DNA from: Pseudomonadota bacterium | GTDB lineage: Bacteria > Pseudomonadota > Gammaproteobacteria > Steroidobacterales > Steroidobacteraceae | Reading direction: 5' to 3' | NCBI GenBank assembly: GCA_016704655.1 | Contig: JADIZR010000007.1 | Coordinates: 62,001 to 126,000, forward strand | DNA: 64,000 nt | In this document: piece by piece, positions 53,964 through 62,977 of the stretch | How the letters are laid out: every line of letters starts with the position of its first letter | Numbering within the stretch: the first letter of the stretch is position 1 | Translations under genes and position numbers: made by a program | The notes under the pieces: generated by a model | Database searches by the model: none | Seen by the model: only the letters and a program-made list of their open reading frames with translations | Told to the model about the DNA's origin: nothing

Positions 53964-55165
53964 GACTTCTTTCGGGCCCGGGGCCGGCCCCGCACGACGG
54001 CGCGCAGCCCGAGCCAGCGCGCGAGCAGGTCGAGTTCGTCGCGCAGACCGTCGTCGACGGCGCGCCGATCCACACCCGGCTCGTAATGAGTGGCGATGAC
54101 ACGCAGCTTGCCGGCCTCGCGCTCGGATTTCAGGTCCACCCGCGCGACGAGATCGTCGTGCAGCAGGAACGGCAGGACGTAGTAGCCGTGGATCCGCTTG
54201 TGCGCCGGCGTGTAGATCTCGATGCGGTAGTGAAAATCGAACAGGCGTTGCAACCGGTCACGAAACCAGACCAGTGAATCGAACGGCGACAACAGGGCGC
54301 GGGCCTCGATGCGCGCAGGCACTCGCGTGCCAGCCGCCAGGTACGCGGGGCCTTTCCACCCTGCCACCTGTACGGGCACCAGCTCCCGCGACTCGACGAG
54401 TTCGGCGACGCGTGCCCGGGCGTCCGCCGGACCCAGCCGGAAGTAGTCGCGTAAGTCCCGCTCGGTCGCGACACCCATCGCCACGCTCGCGACGCGCAAC
54501 AGGGCGCGGTGCGCATCCTCGATCGCGGGCGTTGGCGTGTCCACGACGGCTTGCGGCAACACCCGCTCGGTCAGGTCATAGACGCGTTCGAAGCGTCGCC
54601 GGGAATGCGTGGTGATCTGGCCGGTCCAGAACAGCCACTCGAGCGCAATCTTGCCTTCGCTCCAGCCCCACCAGCTGCCCTTGCGGCGATCGCCAGTGCC
54701 GATCTCGGACACGCCGAGCGGGCCGCGATCGCGAATTTCCGCCAGCACCTCGCCGCAGAAGGCGGAACGTTCGCGCCCGAACCGCGCGACGTTGCCCCAG
54801 GTGCCGTCGCCGTTCTTCGCACGCTGCATGCGCCAGCGCAGCGACGGCTGGCACTCGACCGGCAACAGGGACGCCTCGTGACCCCAGTATTCGAACAACT
54901 GTCGCCGACGCCCGCCATAGGCGGCCTCGTCCAGCAGCGGCATGGCGTACGCCCCGAGCCGCGAAAACAACGGCAGGTAGTGCGACCGGACGAGCACGTT
55001 GACCGAGTCGATCTGCAGCAAGCCCAGCGCGCGCACGGTGCGGACTACGTCGGCTTTGACGATGTCCCGACCGGGGCGCGGGCGGCAGAATCCCTGAGCC
55101 GCGAGCGCGACACGCCGCGCCTCGGGCAGCGACAACGATTCGCGCGGCCTGCGGAGGTTGCTCAT
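53960..55165 (-). CDS. ycaQ: YcaQ-like crosslink-repair DNA glycosylase (winged-helix)
   Basis: 401 residues. The HTH_42 family signature is seen in LSLPEARRVALAAQGF, LGLLQIDSVNVLVRSHYLPL (with the catalytic Q-x-D), FEYWGHEASLLPVE and LLSPFDSLVWFRDRLQRLFD, then HKRIHGYYVLPFLLHDDLVA. YcaQ (AlkX) unhooks interstrand DNA crosslinks and removes bulky N-alkylpurines. It is coupled to the downstream chorismate mutase fusion by a four-base overlap, an unexpected partner. Confidence 0.88.
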   Translation of the reverse strand: MSNLRRPRESLSLPEARRVALAAQGFCRPRPGRDIVKADVVRTVRALGLLQIDSVNVLVRSHYLPLFSRLGAYAMPLLDEAAYGGRRRQLFEYWGHEASLLPVECQPSLRWRMQRAKNGDGTWGNVARFGRERSAFCGEVLAEIRDRGPLGVSEIGTGDRRKGSWWGWSEGKIALEWLFWTGQITTHSRRRFERVYDLTERVLPQAVVDTPTPAIEDAHRALLRVASVAMGVATERDLRDYFRLGPADARARVAELVESRELVPVQVAGWKGPAYLAAGTRVPARIEARALLSPFDSLVWFRDRLQRLFDFHYRIEIYTPAHKRIHGYYVLPFLLHDDLVARVDLKSEREAGKLRVIATHYEPGVDRRAVDDGLRDELDLLARWLGLRAVVRGRPRARKKS

Positions 55166-55225
55166 GCGTGGAATGATACCGGTGCGTTACCCTTGGCACC
55201 TCGCCATCCTCCCCGGAGGGGTCGA

Positions 55226-56824
55226 ATGATCCGGTATTCGACAGACGTGATCGTGATCGGCGCCGGCATTGCAGGCGTGACGGCAGCCATCGAATTGTTG
55301 AGCCGGGGCCGGCGTGTCCTGCTCCTCGATCGCGATGCCGAAGAGAACATGGGCGGCCTCGCGAAGGAAAGCTTCGGCGGCATCTGGTTTGCCGGCACGC
55401 CGTTGCAGAAGCGTTACGGTATCCGCGACGGCGCACAGCAGGGCCTGCGTGACTGGCATGCGTTCGCGGAATTCGGACCGGACGACCACTGGCCGCGCGC
55501 CTGGGCCGAAGCCTACGTCCATCGCGCCAACGAAGAGATCTACGACTGGCTCCGCGGCATCGGCGTGCAGTTCATGCCCATGCCGCTGTGGGTGGAGCGC
55601 GGCCTGCATGCACCGGGCAACTCGGTGCCGCGCTGGCACATCGTCTGGGGCACCGGGTACGAACTGCAGGTGGTGCTGAACGCTCACCTGCTGTCGCGCC
55701 CGAATCGTGACCGGCTCGACTTGCGATTCGAGCACTGCGTCGAATCACTCATCGTGACCAACGGCCGCGTGACGGGCTGCCGCGGCAGGCTCGAAGGCAG
55801 CGATGATGAATTCGAGGCGCACGCCGAGAATGTCGTGATCGCGAGCGGCGGCATCAACGGCAACCTCGAACGCGTGCGGCAGAACTGGCACGCGGACTGG
55901 TCGCAACCACCCGCCACGCTGCTGAACGGTTCGCACAAATATGCGGACGGCAAGCTGCACGATGCAGCGGCCGCGCACGGCGCGCGCATCACGCACCTGG
56001 ACTGGCAGTGGAATTACGCGGCGGGCGTGCATCACTGGCAGCCGCGCAAACCGTCGCACGGACTGTCGCTCGTGCCGCCGAAGTCGGCGCTGTGGCTCAA
56101 CTGGCGCGGCGAACGCATCGGCCCCATGCCGCTGGTGACGGGCTTCGACACGCACGACCTCGTCGGGCAGATCTGCCGGCAGGAACGCGCCTATTCGTGG
56201 CAGCTGTTGAACCGCCGCATCATGCTCAAGGAACTGGCGATCTCGGGCGGCGAGTTCAATCCGGCGTTCCGGCGCAAGAACCGGCTCCAGGTCGCGCGCG
56301 ACATGGTGCTGGGCAACCACTGGCTCTACGACCAGATGACGCAGTTCTGTCCGGACGTCGTGGTCGCGCCAACTGTGGAAACACTCGTCGAAAAGATGAA
56401 CGTGCTGGCGGGCGACGGATCGGTCGACGTCGATGCGGTCGGCACGGCTGCAACCAATTACGACGACATCATCGGGCTCGGCCCACGGTTCCACACCGAC
56501 GACCAGCTGCGTCGCATCGAGTTCGCGCGCCGCTGGATCGGTGACCGGCTGCGCACCTGCAAATTCCAGCAGATACTCGAGCCGGCGGCGGGCCCACTGA
56601 TTGCGATCCGCGAGTTCATCATCAGCCGCAAGAGCATGGGCGGCCTGCAGACCGACCTCGAGTGTCGCGTGCTCGACCACTCCGGCGAGCCGATTCCGGG
56701 CCTGTTCGCCGCGGGCGAGAGCGCCGGATTCGGCGGTGGCGGGATGAATGGCAAACGCGGACTCGAGGGCACGTTCCTCGGTGGCTGCCTGCTGGGTGGG
56801 CGCATCGCAGGCAAAGTCGCCTGA
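55226..56824 (+). CDS. FAD-dependent KstD/fumarate-reductase-like flavoprotein
   Basis: 532 residues from the ATG at 55226 with GGAGGGG nearby upstream. The ADP-binding motif is VIVIGAGIAGVTAAIELLSR, followed by LLLDRDAEENMGGLAKESFG. The C-terminal LFAAGESAGFGGGGMNGKRG and LEGTFLGGCLLGGRIAG complete the FAD site. It belongs to the FAD_binding_2 group, which includes 3-ketosteroid dehydrogenases and fumarate reductases. Which electron acceptor or substrate it uses is not clear. It is divergent from ycaQ with a 60-base gap. Confidence 0.85.
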   Translation: MIRYSTDVIVIGAGIAGVTAAIELLSRGRRVLLLDRDAEENMGGLAKESFGGIWFAGTPLQKRYGIRDGAQQGLRDWHAFAEFGPDDHWPRAWAEAYVHRANEEIYDWLRGIGVQFMPMPLWVERGLHAPGNSVPRWHIVWGTGYELQVVLNAHLLSRPNRDRLDLRFEHCVESLIVTNGRVTGCRGRLEGSDDEFEAHAENVVIASGGINGNLERVRQNWHADWSQPPATLLNGSHKYADGKLHDAAAAHGARITHLDWQWNYAAGVHHWQPRKPSHGLSLVPPKSALWLNWRGERIGPMPLVTGFDTHDLVGQICRQERAYSWQLLNRRIMLKELAISGGEFNPAFRRKNRLQVARDMVLGNHWLYDQMTQFCPDVVVAPTVETLVEKMNVLAGDGSVDVDAVGTAATNYDDIIGLGPRFHTDDQLRRIEFARRWIGDRLRTCKFQQILEPAAGPLIAIREFIISRKSMGGLQTDLECRVLDHSGEPIPGLFAAGESAGFGGGGMNGKRGLEGTFLGGCLLGGRIAGKVA

Positions 56825-56863
56825 ACGGTGCCCTCTCCCGCTCTGCAGCAGGAGAGGCGCGCG

Positions 56864-57463
56864 TCAAACGAAGCGGTTCTCCATCCGCTCCGGCAGGTTC
56901 TTCACCTTGAAGGCGAACATGATCTTGAGCACGCCCGTGATGATCGCCCACGACGCGATCATCCAGATGACGGACAGTCCGCCCACCTTCGGATTCATGA
57001 TCACCAGGATTCCGAACAGGATCGACAGCCCGCCCGCGACATAGAGGATCCACTCGCGCCCCGTCGCTGCCCGGACCTTGTAGCCGAGCATCACGAGGAA
57101 CACGCCGGCCATGATCGCTTCGAATGCCACCAGGAGGATGAACGCCTTCATGCTGACGAGCGGATTGAGCAGCGCATAACCGCCGCCGCCGACCCCGAGC
57201 ACGCCGATCAGCAGCATGATCCACCAACCATCCTTGTCCCGGTTGCCGATGGAACCGACGATGTTGGATGCGCCATCGACCAGGATCGCCGCTGCGAAGA
57301 AGATCGCGACCACCAGCCAGGCCGTCATCGGCTGCGAAAAAGCCAGCACGCCGAAGATCACACTGGCTGCGCCACCTACCAGGAACACCCACCAGGTGCG
57401 CTTGCACAGTACCCTGGCGTCGCCGCCGAGCCGGGTCAGCAGCAGTCCGTCCGATTGGGTCAT
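56864..57463 (-). CDS. HdeD/DUF308 membrane protein
   Basis: 199 residues from the ATG at 57463. Six hydrophobic helices are spaced as in HdeD (WWVFLVGGAASVIFGVLAFS, WLVVAIFFAAAILVDGASNI, WWIMLLIGVLGVGGGGYALL, FILLVAFEAIMAGVFLVMLG, WILYVAGGLSILFGILVIMN, VIWMIASWAIITGVLKIMFA). HdeD is linked to acid resistance in E. coli; the mechanism is unknown. The gene is divergent from trmB. Confidence 0.85.
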   Translation of the reverse strand: MTQSDGLLLTRLGGDARVLCKRTWWVFLVGGAASVIFGVLAFSQPMTAWLVVAIFFAAAILVDGASNIVGSIGNRDKDGWWIMLLIGVLGVGGGGYALLNPLVSMKAFILLVAFEAIMAGVFLVMLGYKVRAATGREWILYVAGGLSILFGILVIMNPKVGGLSVIWMIASWAIITGVLKIMFAFKVKNLPERMENRFV

Positions 57464-57494
57464 CGTTTTTCTCCACGCCCGTTGGCCGGGCTTT

Positions 57495-58271
57495 ATGATT
57501 GCAATCCCCCCAGGCCAGCGAAACTCTAGACCCTTGCCGTCATCGAAGCCAGACGCCGAGACCGGAGCCGGCGCCGCAGCGACGGCGCCCGACACGTCGC
57601 ACCACCGCGCGATCCGCAGCTTTGTGGTGCGCGCGGGCCGAATGACCGGTGCACAGGAGCGCGCCTGGCGCGAACTGTGGCCCGCGCTCGGCATCGAAAA
57701 CGGCGAAGAACCGCTCGATTTCGCGGCCGCTTTCGGTCGGGACGCGCCGGTGGTGCTCGAAATCGGCTTCGGCAACGGCGAGTCGCTCGTCGCGCTGGCA
57801 TGCAACCATCCCGAGCGCAATTACCTCGGCCTGGAGGTTCATCCGCCCGGTGTCGGACACCTGCTGCTGTGCTGCGAAGCAGGGCAACTCAGCAACGTGC
57901 GCGTGATCTGCGACGACGCCGTGCAGGTCCTGCAGCGGCGGGTGCCGGACGCATCGCTCGACGAGGTGCTGCTCTATTTTCCGGATCCGTGGCCGAAGAA
58001 GCGACACCACAAGCGCCGCATCGTGCAGCCTCCGTTCGTCGAACTGGTGACGCGCAAACTCAAGCCCGGCGGCGTCTTCCGCCTGGCGACCGACTGGCAA
58101 CCGTATGCCGAACACATGCTCGCAACGGCAGGCAGCAGCCCGGTGTTGCAGAACGAGTCAGCTACGGGTGATTACGTCGACCGGCCGGCCAGCCGTCCCC
58201 TCACACGCTTTGAACGGCGCGGCCAGAGACTCGGACACGGCGTGTGGGACCTCACGTTCAGGAAGCGGTAG
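57495..58271 (+). CDS. trmB: tRNA (guanine-N7-)-methyltransferase TrmB
   Basis: 258 residues if started at the ATG at 57495; a TTG at 57534 is an alternative, since the conserved part begins only near RSFVVRAGRMTGAQERAWRE. SAM motif VLEIGFGNGESLVALACNHP, NYLGLEVHPPGVGHLL, and the TrmB hallmark YFPDPWPKKRHHKRRIVQPP are complete, as is the C-terminal TRFERRGQRLGHGVWDLTF. It makes m7G46 in tRNA. The G-rich block 2 begins at its stop codon. Confidence 0.93.
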   Translation: MIAIPPGQRNSRPLPSSKPDAETGAGAAATAPDTSHHRAIRSFVVRAGRMTGAQERAWRELWPALGIENGEEPLDFAAAFGRDAPVVLEIGFGNGESLVALACNHPERNYLGLEVHPPGVGHLLLCCEAGQLSNVRVICDDAVQVLQRRVPDASLDEVLLYFPDPWPKKRHHKRRIVQPPFVELVTRKLKPGGVFRLATDWQPYAEHMLATAGSSPVLQNESATGDYVDRPASRPLTRFERRGQRLGHGVWDLTFRKR

Positions 58272-58425
58272 GAAGTAGAGGAAGGGGAGGAAGGGGAGGA
58301 AGGACAGGAAGTTGAGGAAACATGGGAAGTGACACCTTCCCCTTCCTCCTTCCCCTTCCCGGGGGGGGGGCGGGGGGGGGGCGGCGGGGGGAGGGCGGGG
58401 GGGGCGGCGGGGCGGCGCCGGAAGG
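58268..58425. repeat. GGAAGG microsatellite and G-rich block 2
   Basis: Directly after trmB: AGGAAGGGGAGGAAGGGGAG and related units. These are followed by their reverse complement (CCTTCCCCTTCCTCCTTCCC, 58336-58359) and then runs of G interrupted by C (58360-58412). The two halves can fold into a hairpin. The block ends inside a truncated marC gene. Confidence 0.6.
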
Positions 58426-58528
58426 CGTCGTCCGCGCCCTCCGTGAGCCCTGCCAGGATGGGCAGGAGCGACAGCGGCTCCACCACCACCAGCAGGACCA
58501 CGAAGAATTTAACCAGTTCGTCGAGCAT
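58412..58528 (-). pseudogene. 5' fragment of a MarC-family membrane protein gene
   Basis: From the ATG at 58528 the frame reads MLDELVKFFVVLLVVVEPLS, then LLPILAGLTEGADDAFRRR, the first 39 residues of a MarC-type protein (normally about 200 residues). It then runs into the G-rich block, where coding sense ends. About four fifths of the gene are missing. Either the block replaced it or the assembly joins over a gap. Confidence 0.6.
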
Positions 58529-58624
58529 GGTGCCTTCGCGTGTTTCGCGACTTGAACTCCGGGCCGCGCAGGTCTACAACCAAGGACAGGATACCAAGCG
58601 CAAGGACGCGTCGAGGACAAGACG

Positions 58625-58972
58625 ATGAGCAACCCCGCACCTGTCGTTGGCAACTGGTACGCGCGCCCGGGAGGCGACTCCTTCGAGGTGGTCGCGATCG
58701 ACCGCGACGACTCCACGATCGAACTCCAGTACTTCGACGGCACGATCGAAGAGCTCGATTTCGACGAGTGGCGCGACGAGGAGATCGTCGCCGCCTCACC
58801 GCCCGAGGACTGGACCGGCTCGGTCGACGTCGATCCTGAAGACACCGAGAACGAGTTCGACCTGGCGCCCGGCAATGGCAACAGCCCGTTCGACGCCATT
58901 GATCGCGGCGAGGCGGATGGCTATTCCGAGCTCGAAATGCCGGATGAACAGCAGGAGCGCCCGTCGGGCTGA
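58625..58972 (+). CDS. DUF6763-like acidic protein
   Basis: 115 residues. The N-terminal half is compact (VGNWYARPGGDSFEVVAIDR, DSTIELQYFDGTIEELDFDE) and the C-terminal half is acidic and probably disordered (VDVDPEDTENEFDLAPGNGN). It matches the short conserved gammaproteobacterial proteins now called DUF6763. Function unknown. It is convergent with the Rieske gene. Confidence 0.65.
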   Translation: MSNPAPVVGNWYARPGGDSFEVVAIDRDDSTIELQYFDGTIEELDFDEWRDEEIVAASPPEDWTGSVDVDPEDTENEFDLAPGNGNSPFDAIDRGEADGYSELEMPDEQQERPSG

Positions 58973-58979
58973 GCCGCGT

Positions 58980-59354
58980 TCAGTTCGGGTCCCGCAGCGG
59001 CACCGCATCGTCGAGCAGCACGTAGCCGTGCCGGACATGCACCGGCAGCGACTGCAGGCCCAGCCCCAGGCATGGACCGGACAGGCAGCTTCCCGACTCC
59101 ATTTCGAACAGCGCGCCGTGCATCACGCAGCGGATCGTCGTGCCGCCGGGCACCAGAAACTGATCCGGCTGCCAGTTGAGTGGGAAGCCTGCGTGCGGGC
59201 AGTAGTTGACGTAGCCGTAAACGTGCTCGCCCTGCCGCACCACGAAGCCCTTCAGGGGCCAGTCGCCCTGCCCCATCGTGAAGCCGCGCGCACCGGGATC
59301 CGCCAGCTCATGCAGCGGGCAGATCACTCGCGTCATGTCGATCTCGTCCGCCAC
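58980..59354 (-). CDS. Rieske [2Fe-2S] domain protein
   Basis: 124 residues, essentially one Rieske domain. Ligands are in YCPHAGFPLNWQPDQFL (C-x-H) and IRCVMHGALFEMESGSCLSG (C-x-x-H). It lacks a membrane anchor and an oxygenase domain, so it is a soluble electron carrier or a standalone ferredoxin. The gene lies six bases downstream of ampG and is probably the last gene of the xthA-ampG transcript. Confidence 0.88.
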   Translation of the reverse strand: MADEIDMTRVICPLHELADPGARGFTMGQGDWPLKGFVVRQGEHVYGYVNYCPHAGFPLNWQPDQFLVPGGTTIRCVMHGALFEMESGSCLSGPCLGLGLQSLPVHVRHGYVLLDDAVPLRDPN

Positions 59355-59360
59355 CGCGAC

Positions 59361-60755
59361 TCACCGGCCTTCCTGCCGCATCTTGCGCGCGAGGAAAAAC
59401 AGCAGCACGAGGGCCGGCAAGCCGAGCGTCGAGGTGTAGACGAAGAACGCCGGATAGCCGATCGCATCGACGACGAAACCCGACGTGCCCATCAGCAGCT
59501 TGCCGGGCAGCGCGTAGATCGACGAGAACAGCGCGTACTGGGTCGCCGTGTACGAAGCGCTGGTCAGGCTCGAGAGATAGGCAATCAGCGACGTGCCCGC
59601 AATGCCCATGGCCAGGTTGTCGGCGCTGATGAGGAAGGCAAGCCCGAAGAGATTCGGCTGGTTGTACGACGCGAACGCGGCGAACATCAGGTTGGCGATG
59701 ATCACCAGCACGCTGCCGAGCGCGAGCGAGCGGATGACGCCCAGGCGCGCCACCGCCATGCCGCCGACCAGCGTGCCGAGGATCGACCAGAACACGCCGA
59801 ACCCCTTGGCGACCGCGGCGATTTCCTTGAGCGTGAAGCCGACGTCCAGGTAGAACGGATTGCTCATCACGCCCATCGTGAAGTCGGCGAGACGGTAGCT
59901 GCCGATGAACGCAAGCATCAGCACGGCGAGCTTCACGCCGTAGCGGGTGAAGAAGTCGATGAACGGATTCACGACCGCGCCGACGAACCACGCGCCGAGA
60001 TTGCGCATCGACTCCGGCCAGTGCGCATTGCGCTCGAGCCAGTCGCTGACACGCGCTTCCTGCGCCAGGGTGTGCTTGATCACGCGCGCCGCAGGCTCGC
60101 GGATGACGAGCGTGGTGACGATACCGATGCACGCGCAGGCTGCCATCGAAGTGTAGGACACGGTCCAGCCGTGGTCGGCCGCAATCCAGAGCGCGCCGGC
60201 ACTGGCTACCATCATCGCGATGCGGTAGCCGAGCTGGTACGCGGCCGCCATCACGCCCTGCATCTCCGTCGGCGCGGATTCGATCCGCCACGCATCCACC
60301 GCGATGTCCTGGGTAGCGGACGAGAACGCCACCAGCAGCGCCAGCGACGCCACGACGGCCAGGTTTCCCACCGGACTCATGTGCGCCATGTTGAGCAGTC
60401 CGATCGCGATGCCGACCTGGCCGAGCAGCATCCAGCTGCGCCGCCGGCCCAGCAGTCGGTGCAACACGGGCAGACGCAGCTTGTCGACGACGGGCGCCCA
60501 GAAGAACTTGACCGTGTAGATGATGCCGACCCACGACAGCATGCCGATCGTGGCGCGCTCGATGCCGACTTCGCGCAGCCAGGCGGACAACGTCGAGAAC
60601 ACCAGCATGAACGGCAGGCCGGCCGAGAAGCCGAGGAAAAGCATCGCGGCAACCTGCGGATTGCGGTATGCCAGCACCGCGTCGGCCCAGCCGCGCCACC
60701 AGGGCTTCCTGACGCCGGGTGCTGCAGGCGATGCGCCCTCGCTCGCGCCGGTCAC
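59361..60755 (-). CDS. ampG: AmpG-like muropeptide permease (MFS)
   Basis: 464 residues from a GTG at 60755 that overlaps the xthA stop (GTGA). AmpG hallmarks: FLGFSAGLPFMLVFSTLSAW, LSWVGIIYTVKFFWAPVVDK, RRSWMLLGQVGIAIGLLNMA, FSSATQDIAVDAWRIE and YQLGYRIAMMVASAGALW. About 12-14 membrane helices are expected. It imports anhydromuropeptides for cell-wall recycling and feeds AmpC-type induction in species that have it. A class A beta-lactamase is present 40 kb away, but no AmpR is seen. Confidence 0.9.
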   Translation of the reverse strand: MTGASEGASPAAPGVRKPWWRGWADAVLAYRNPQVAAMLFLGFSAGLPFMLVFSTLSAWLREVGIERATIGMLSWVGIIYTVKFFWAPVVDKLRLPVLHRLLGRRRSWMLLGQVGIAIGLLNMAHMSPVGNLAVVASLALLVAFSSATQDIAVDAWRIESAPTEMQGVMAAAYQLGYRIAMMVASAGALWIAADHGWTVSYTSMAACACIGIVTTLVIREPAARVIKHTLAQEARVSDWLERNAHWPESMRNLGAWFVGAVVNPFIDFFTRYGVKLAVLMLAFIGSYRLADFTMGVMSNPFYLDVGFTLKEIAAVAKGFGVFWSILGTLVGGMAVARLGVIRSLALGSVLVIIANLMFAAFASYNQPNLFGLAFLISADNLAMGIAGTSLIAYLSSLTSASYTATQYALFSSIYALPGKLLMGTSGFVVDAIGYPAFFVYTSTLGLPALVLLFFLARKMRQEGR

Positions 60756-61519
60756 AGGTCGTACGTCACGGTGAGCGGAGCGTGATCGGAGAAGCGCTGT
60801 GCCTTGAAGATCTCGGCGCTGCGCACGCTGCCGCGCAGGCCCGGGCTCAGCACGTGGTAATCGATACGCCAACCCACGTTCTTCGACCACGCCTGGCCAC
60901 GGTTCGACCACCACGTGTACTGATCAGGCTCGGGATTCACTTCGCGGAACGCATCGACGTACTTGACGTCGTCGAACAGCTCGTCGAGCCACGCGCGCTC
61001 TTCGGGCAGGAAACCTGAGTTCTTCTGGTTCGAGCGCCAGTTGCGCAGGTCGATTTCCTTGTGCGCGATGTTCCAGTCGCCGCAGAGGATGTAGTCGCGA
61101 CGCTTGCGCTTCAGCGCACGCAGGTACGGCATGAACTCGGCGAGAAACCGGAATTTCGCCTGCTGGCGCTCCTCGCTCGACGAGCCGGAGGGCAGGTACA
61201 GCGAAATCACGCTCAGGTTCTTGAAGCGCGCCTCGATGTAGCGGCCCTCGCCTTCGAACTCCCTCGATCCGTGGCCGGCCACGACCGTCAGCGGCTTCTC
61301 ACGCGAATACACGGCCACACCGCTGTAGCCCTTCCTGACCGCGTCGAAGTAGTAGCAGTGGTAACCGGCCGGGTGGAATTGGGGCTCGGTAATCTGGTCG
61401 CGCTGGCACTTGGTCTCCTGCAGGCAGACGACGTCTGCGTCCTGGGCCGGCAGCCAGTCGAAAAAACCCTTGCGCGCCGCGGAACGGATGCCATTGGCGT
61501 TGAGGGTGATGATGCGCAT
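60752..61519 (-). CDS. xthA: exodeoxyribonuclease III
   Basis: 255 residues. Endonuclease/exonuclease/phosphatase-fold motifs: ITLNANGIRSAARKGFFDWL, CLQETKCQ, YSGVAVYSR, LYLPSGSS, CGDWNIAH and the C-terminal GWRIDYHVLSP with FSDHAPLTV. It acts as an AP endonuclease and 3'-5' exonuclease in base-excision repair. Divergent from pyrE with only 26 bases between the starts, an arrangement common in gammaproteobacteria. Confidence 0.93.
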   Translation of the reverse strand: MRIITLNANGIRSAARKGFFDWLPAQDADVVCLQETKCQRDQITEPQFHPAGYHCYYFDAVRKGYSGVAVYSREKPLTVVAGHGSREFEGEGRYIEARFKNLSVISLYLPSGSSSEERQQAKFRFLAEFMPYLRALKRKRRDYILCGDWNIAHKEIDLRNWRSNQKNSGFLPEERAWLDELFDDVKYVDAFREVNPEPDQYTWWSNRGQAWSKNVGWRIDYHVLSPGLRGSVRSAEIFKAQRFSDHAPLTVTYDL

Positions 61520-61545
61520 GGGCGCAAAGTATAAAGTACACGCCC
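61520..61545. promoter_or_regulatory. compact divergent start region of xthA and pyrE
   Basis: Only 26 bases separate the two ATGs. They contain AAGTATAAAGT, the only AT-rich patch, which could serve as a -10 for one direction. Any full promoter would have to lie partly inside the genes. No operator is recognised. Confidence 0.35.
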
Positions 61546-62178
61546 ATGCACCAACCCGACTTCATCCGCCTGTGCCTCGAACTCGGGGTCCTGCGATTCG
61601 GCGAGTTCACGCTGAAATCCGGCCGCAAGAGCCCGTACTTCTTCAACGCCGGCCTGTTCAACACCGGTCACGCAATTGGCTCGCTCGGACGCTTTTACGC
61701 ACGGGCGGCGATGCTGTCCGGCGTAGCATTCGACATGCTGTTCGGCCCGGCCTACAAAGGCATCCCCCTGGTCACGGCGACGGCAGCCGCGATGGCCGAA
61801 CACGAAGGCCGCAACCTGTCCTTTGCCTTCAACCGCAAGGAGGCCAAGGACCACGGTGAAGGTGGTACCGTCGTCGGCGCACCGCTCAAGGGTCGCGTCC
61901 TGATCGTGGACGACGTGATCACGGCCGGTACGGCCATCCGCGAATCCGTGGAAATCATCCGTTCGCAGGGAGCAACGCCGGCGGGTGTCCTGATCGCGCT
62001 GGATCGCGAAGAGCGCGGTCAGGGGACGAAGTCGGCGGTGCAGGAAGTGCAGGATTCGTTCGGCCTGCCCGTCATTTCGGTGCTGCGACTGCGCGACCTC
62101 ATGGCCCACCTGGAGGCCACGGGCGACAGTGTGGTGCTGCAGTCGGTTCGGGCCTATCGCGACCAGTACGGGGTCTGA
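61546..62178 (+). CDS. pyrE: orotate phosphoribosyltransferase
   Basis: 210 residues. LRFGEFTLKSGRKSPYFFNA, FGPAYKGIPLVTATAAAMAE and FAFNRKEAKDHGEGG are typical PyrE segments, and VLIVDDVITAGTAIRESVEI is the PRPP-binding motif. It joins orotate to PRPP to form OMP in pyrimidine synthesis. Confidence 0.96.
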   Translation: MHQPDFIRLCLELGVLRFGEFTLKSGRKSPYFFNAGLFNTGHAIGSLGRFYARAAMLSGVAFDMLFGPAYKGIPLVTATAAAMAEHEGRNLSFAFNRKEAKDHGEGGTVVGAPLKGRVLIVDDVITAGTAIRESVEIIRSQGATPAGVLIALDREERGQGTKSAVQEVQDSFGLPVISVLRLRDLMAHLEATGDSVVLQSVRAYRDQYGV

Positions 62179-62263
62179 AGACGGCCCCCAGTTTGACGCA
62201 GGTCACAATGCTGAGCCCGACAAACACCAAAATGCTGCAAAACGGAGGGGTTCTGGCCTCAGA

Positions 62264-62977
62264 ATGCCCGTCATGCGCGCAGACCCTCTGACCGCTCCCT
62301 CCTCGACTCCCGCCCGAGTCCGTCTCGGCGTGGTCGTCGCCCTGCTGCTGGTGGCCGGCGCTCTCGCCGCCGGTGTCGCCGACGCCGCACAGAAGAAGAA
62401 GCCCAAGTCGAGCGGGCCGTCGCTGAGCGACGAGCACGTCTACCGCTGCAAGAGCGCGTCCGGGCACAGCTTCTTCGGCCAGAACATCCCGCCCGAGTGC
62501 ATGGGCGCCGACGTCGAAGTGCTCGACCAGTCGGGTCGCGTAGTGCGCATGATCCCGGGCGCGAAGTCGCTCGAGCAGATCGCGGCGCAGAAAGCAGCCG
62601 ACGACGCCAAGGCCGCGGCTGCGCAGCGCGACCGCACGTTGCTCGCCACGTACCTCTCGGTCGCGGACATCGAACGGCTGCGCGACCAGCGTATCGAACT
62701 GCTCGAACAGCAGAACGTCGTGACGCGCCAGTACATCACCAATCTGCGCGCACGCGAGGCACGGTTGATGGAATCGGTGCAGCGCTACCGGCCATACAGC
62801 CCGAAGCCGAACGCACCAGCGCTGCCCGAGCAGATCGCGAGCGAAATCGTGAATACGGTGAAAGGACTGCAGGTCTACGAGCAGGAACTGACGAAGAACA
62901 CCGCGGAGCGCGAGCGCGTGACGCGGGAATTTGCGGCGGATATCGGCCGGTTCAAAGAGCTGAAGGGCGTCAAGTAG
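62264..62977 (+). CDS. exported DUF4124-like coiled-coil protein
   Basis: 237 residues from the ATG at 62264 (an ATG at 62273 is also possible). A hydrophobic signal segment (RLGVVVALLLVAGALAAGVA) precedes KKKPKSS. Residues 55-95 (HVYRCKSASGHSFFGQNIPP, ECMGADVEVLDQSG) resemble the Cys-containing DUF4124 domain. The rest is a long coiled coil (SLEQIAAQKAADDAKAAAAQ, LRDQRIELLEQQNVVTRQYI). Probably periplasmic; function unknown. Confidence 0.65.
   Translation: MPVMRADPLTAPSSTPARVRLGVVVALLLVAGALAAGVADAAQKKKPKSSGPSLSDEHVYRCKSASGHSFFGQNIPPECMGADVEVLDQSGRVVRMIPGAKSLEQIAAQKAADDAKAAAAQRDRTLLATYLSVADIERLRDQRIELLEQQNVVTRQYITNLRAREARLMESVQRYRPYSPKPNAPALPEQIASEIVNTVKGLQVYEQELTKNTAERERVTREFAADIGRFKELKGVK

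Noticed and set aside
58647..60785. 712-codon plus-strand frame opposite the Rieske and AmpG genes
   Set aside because: Arg/His-rich nonsense typical of the reverse frame of membrane-protein genes. AmpG and Rieske on the minus strand are unambiguous.
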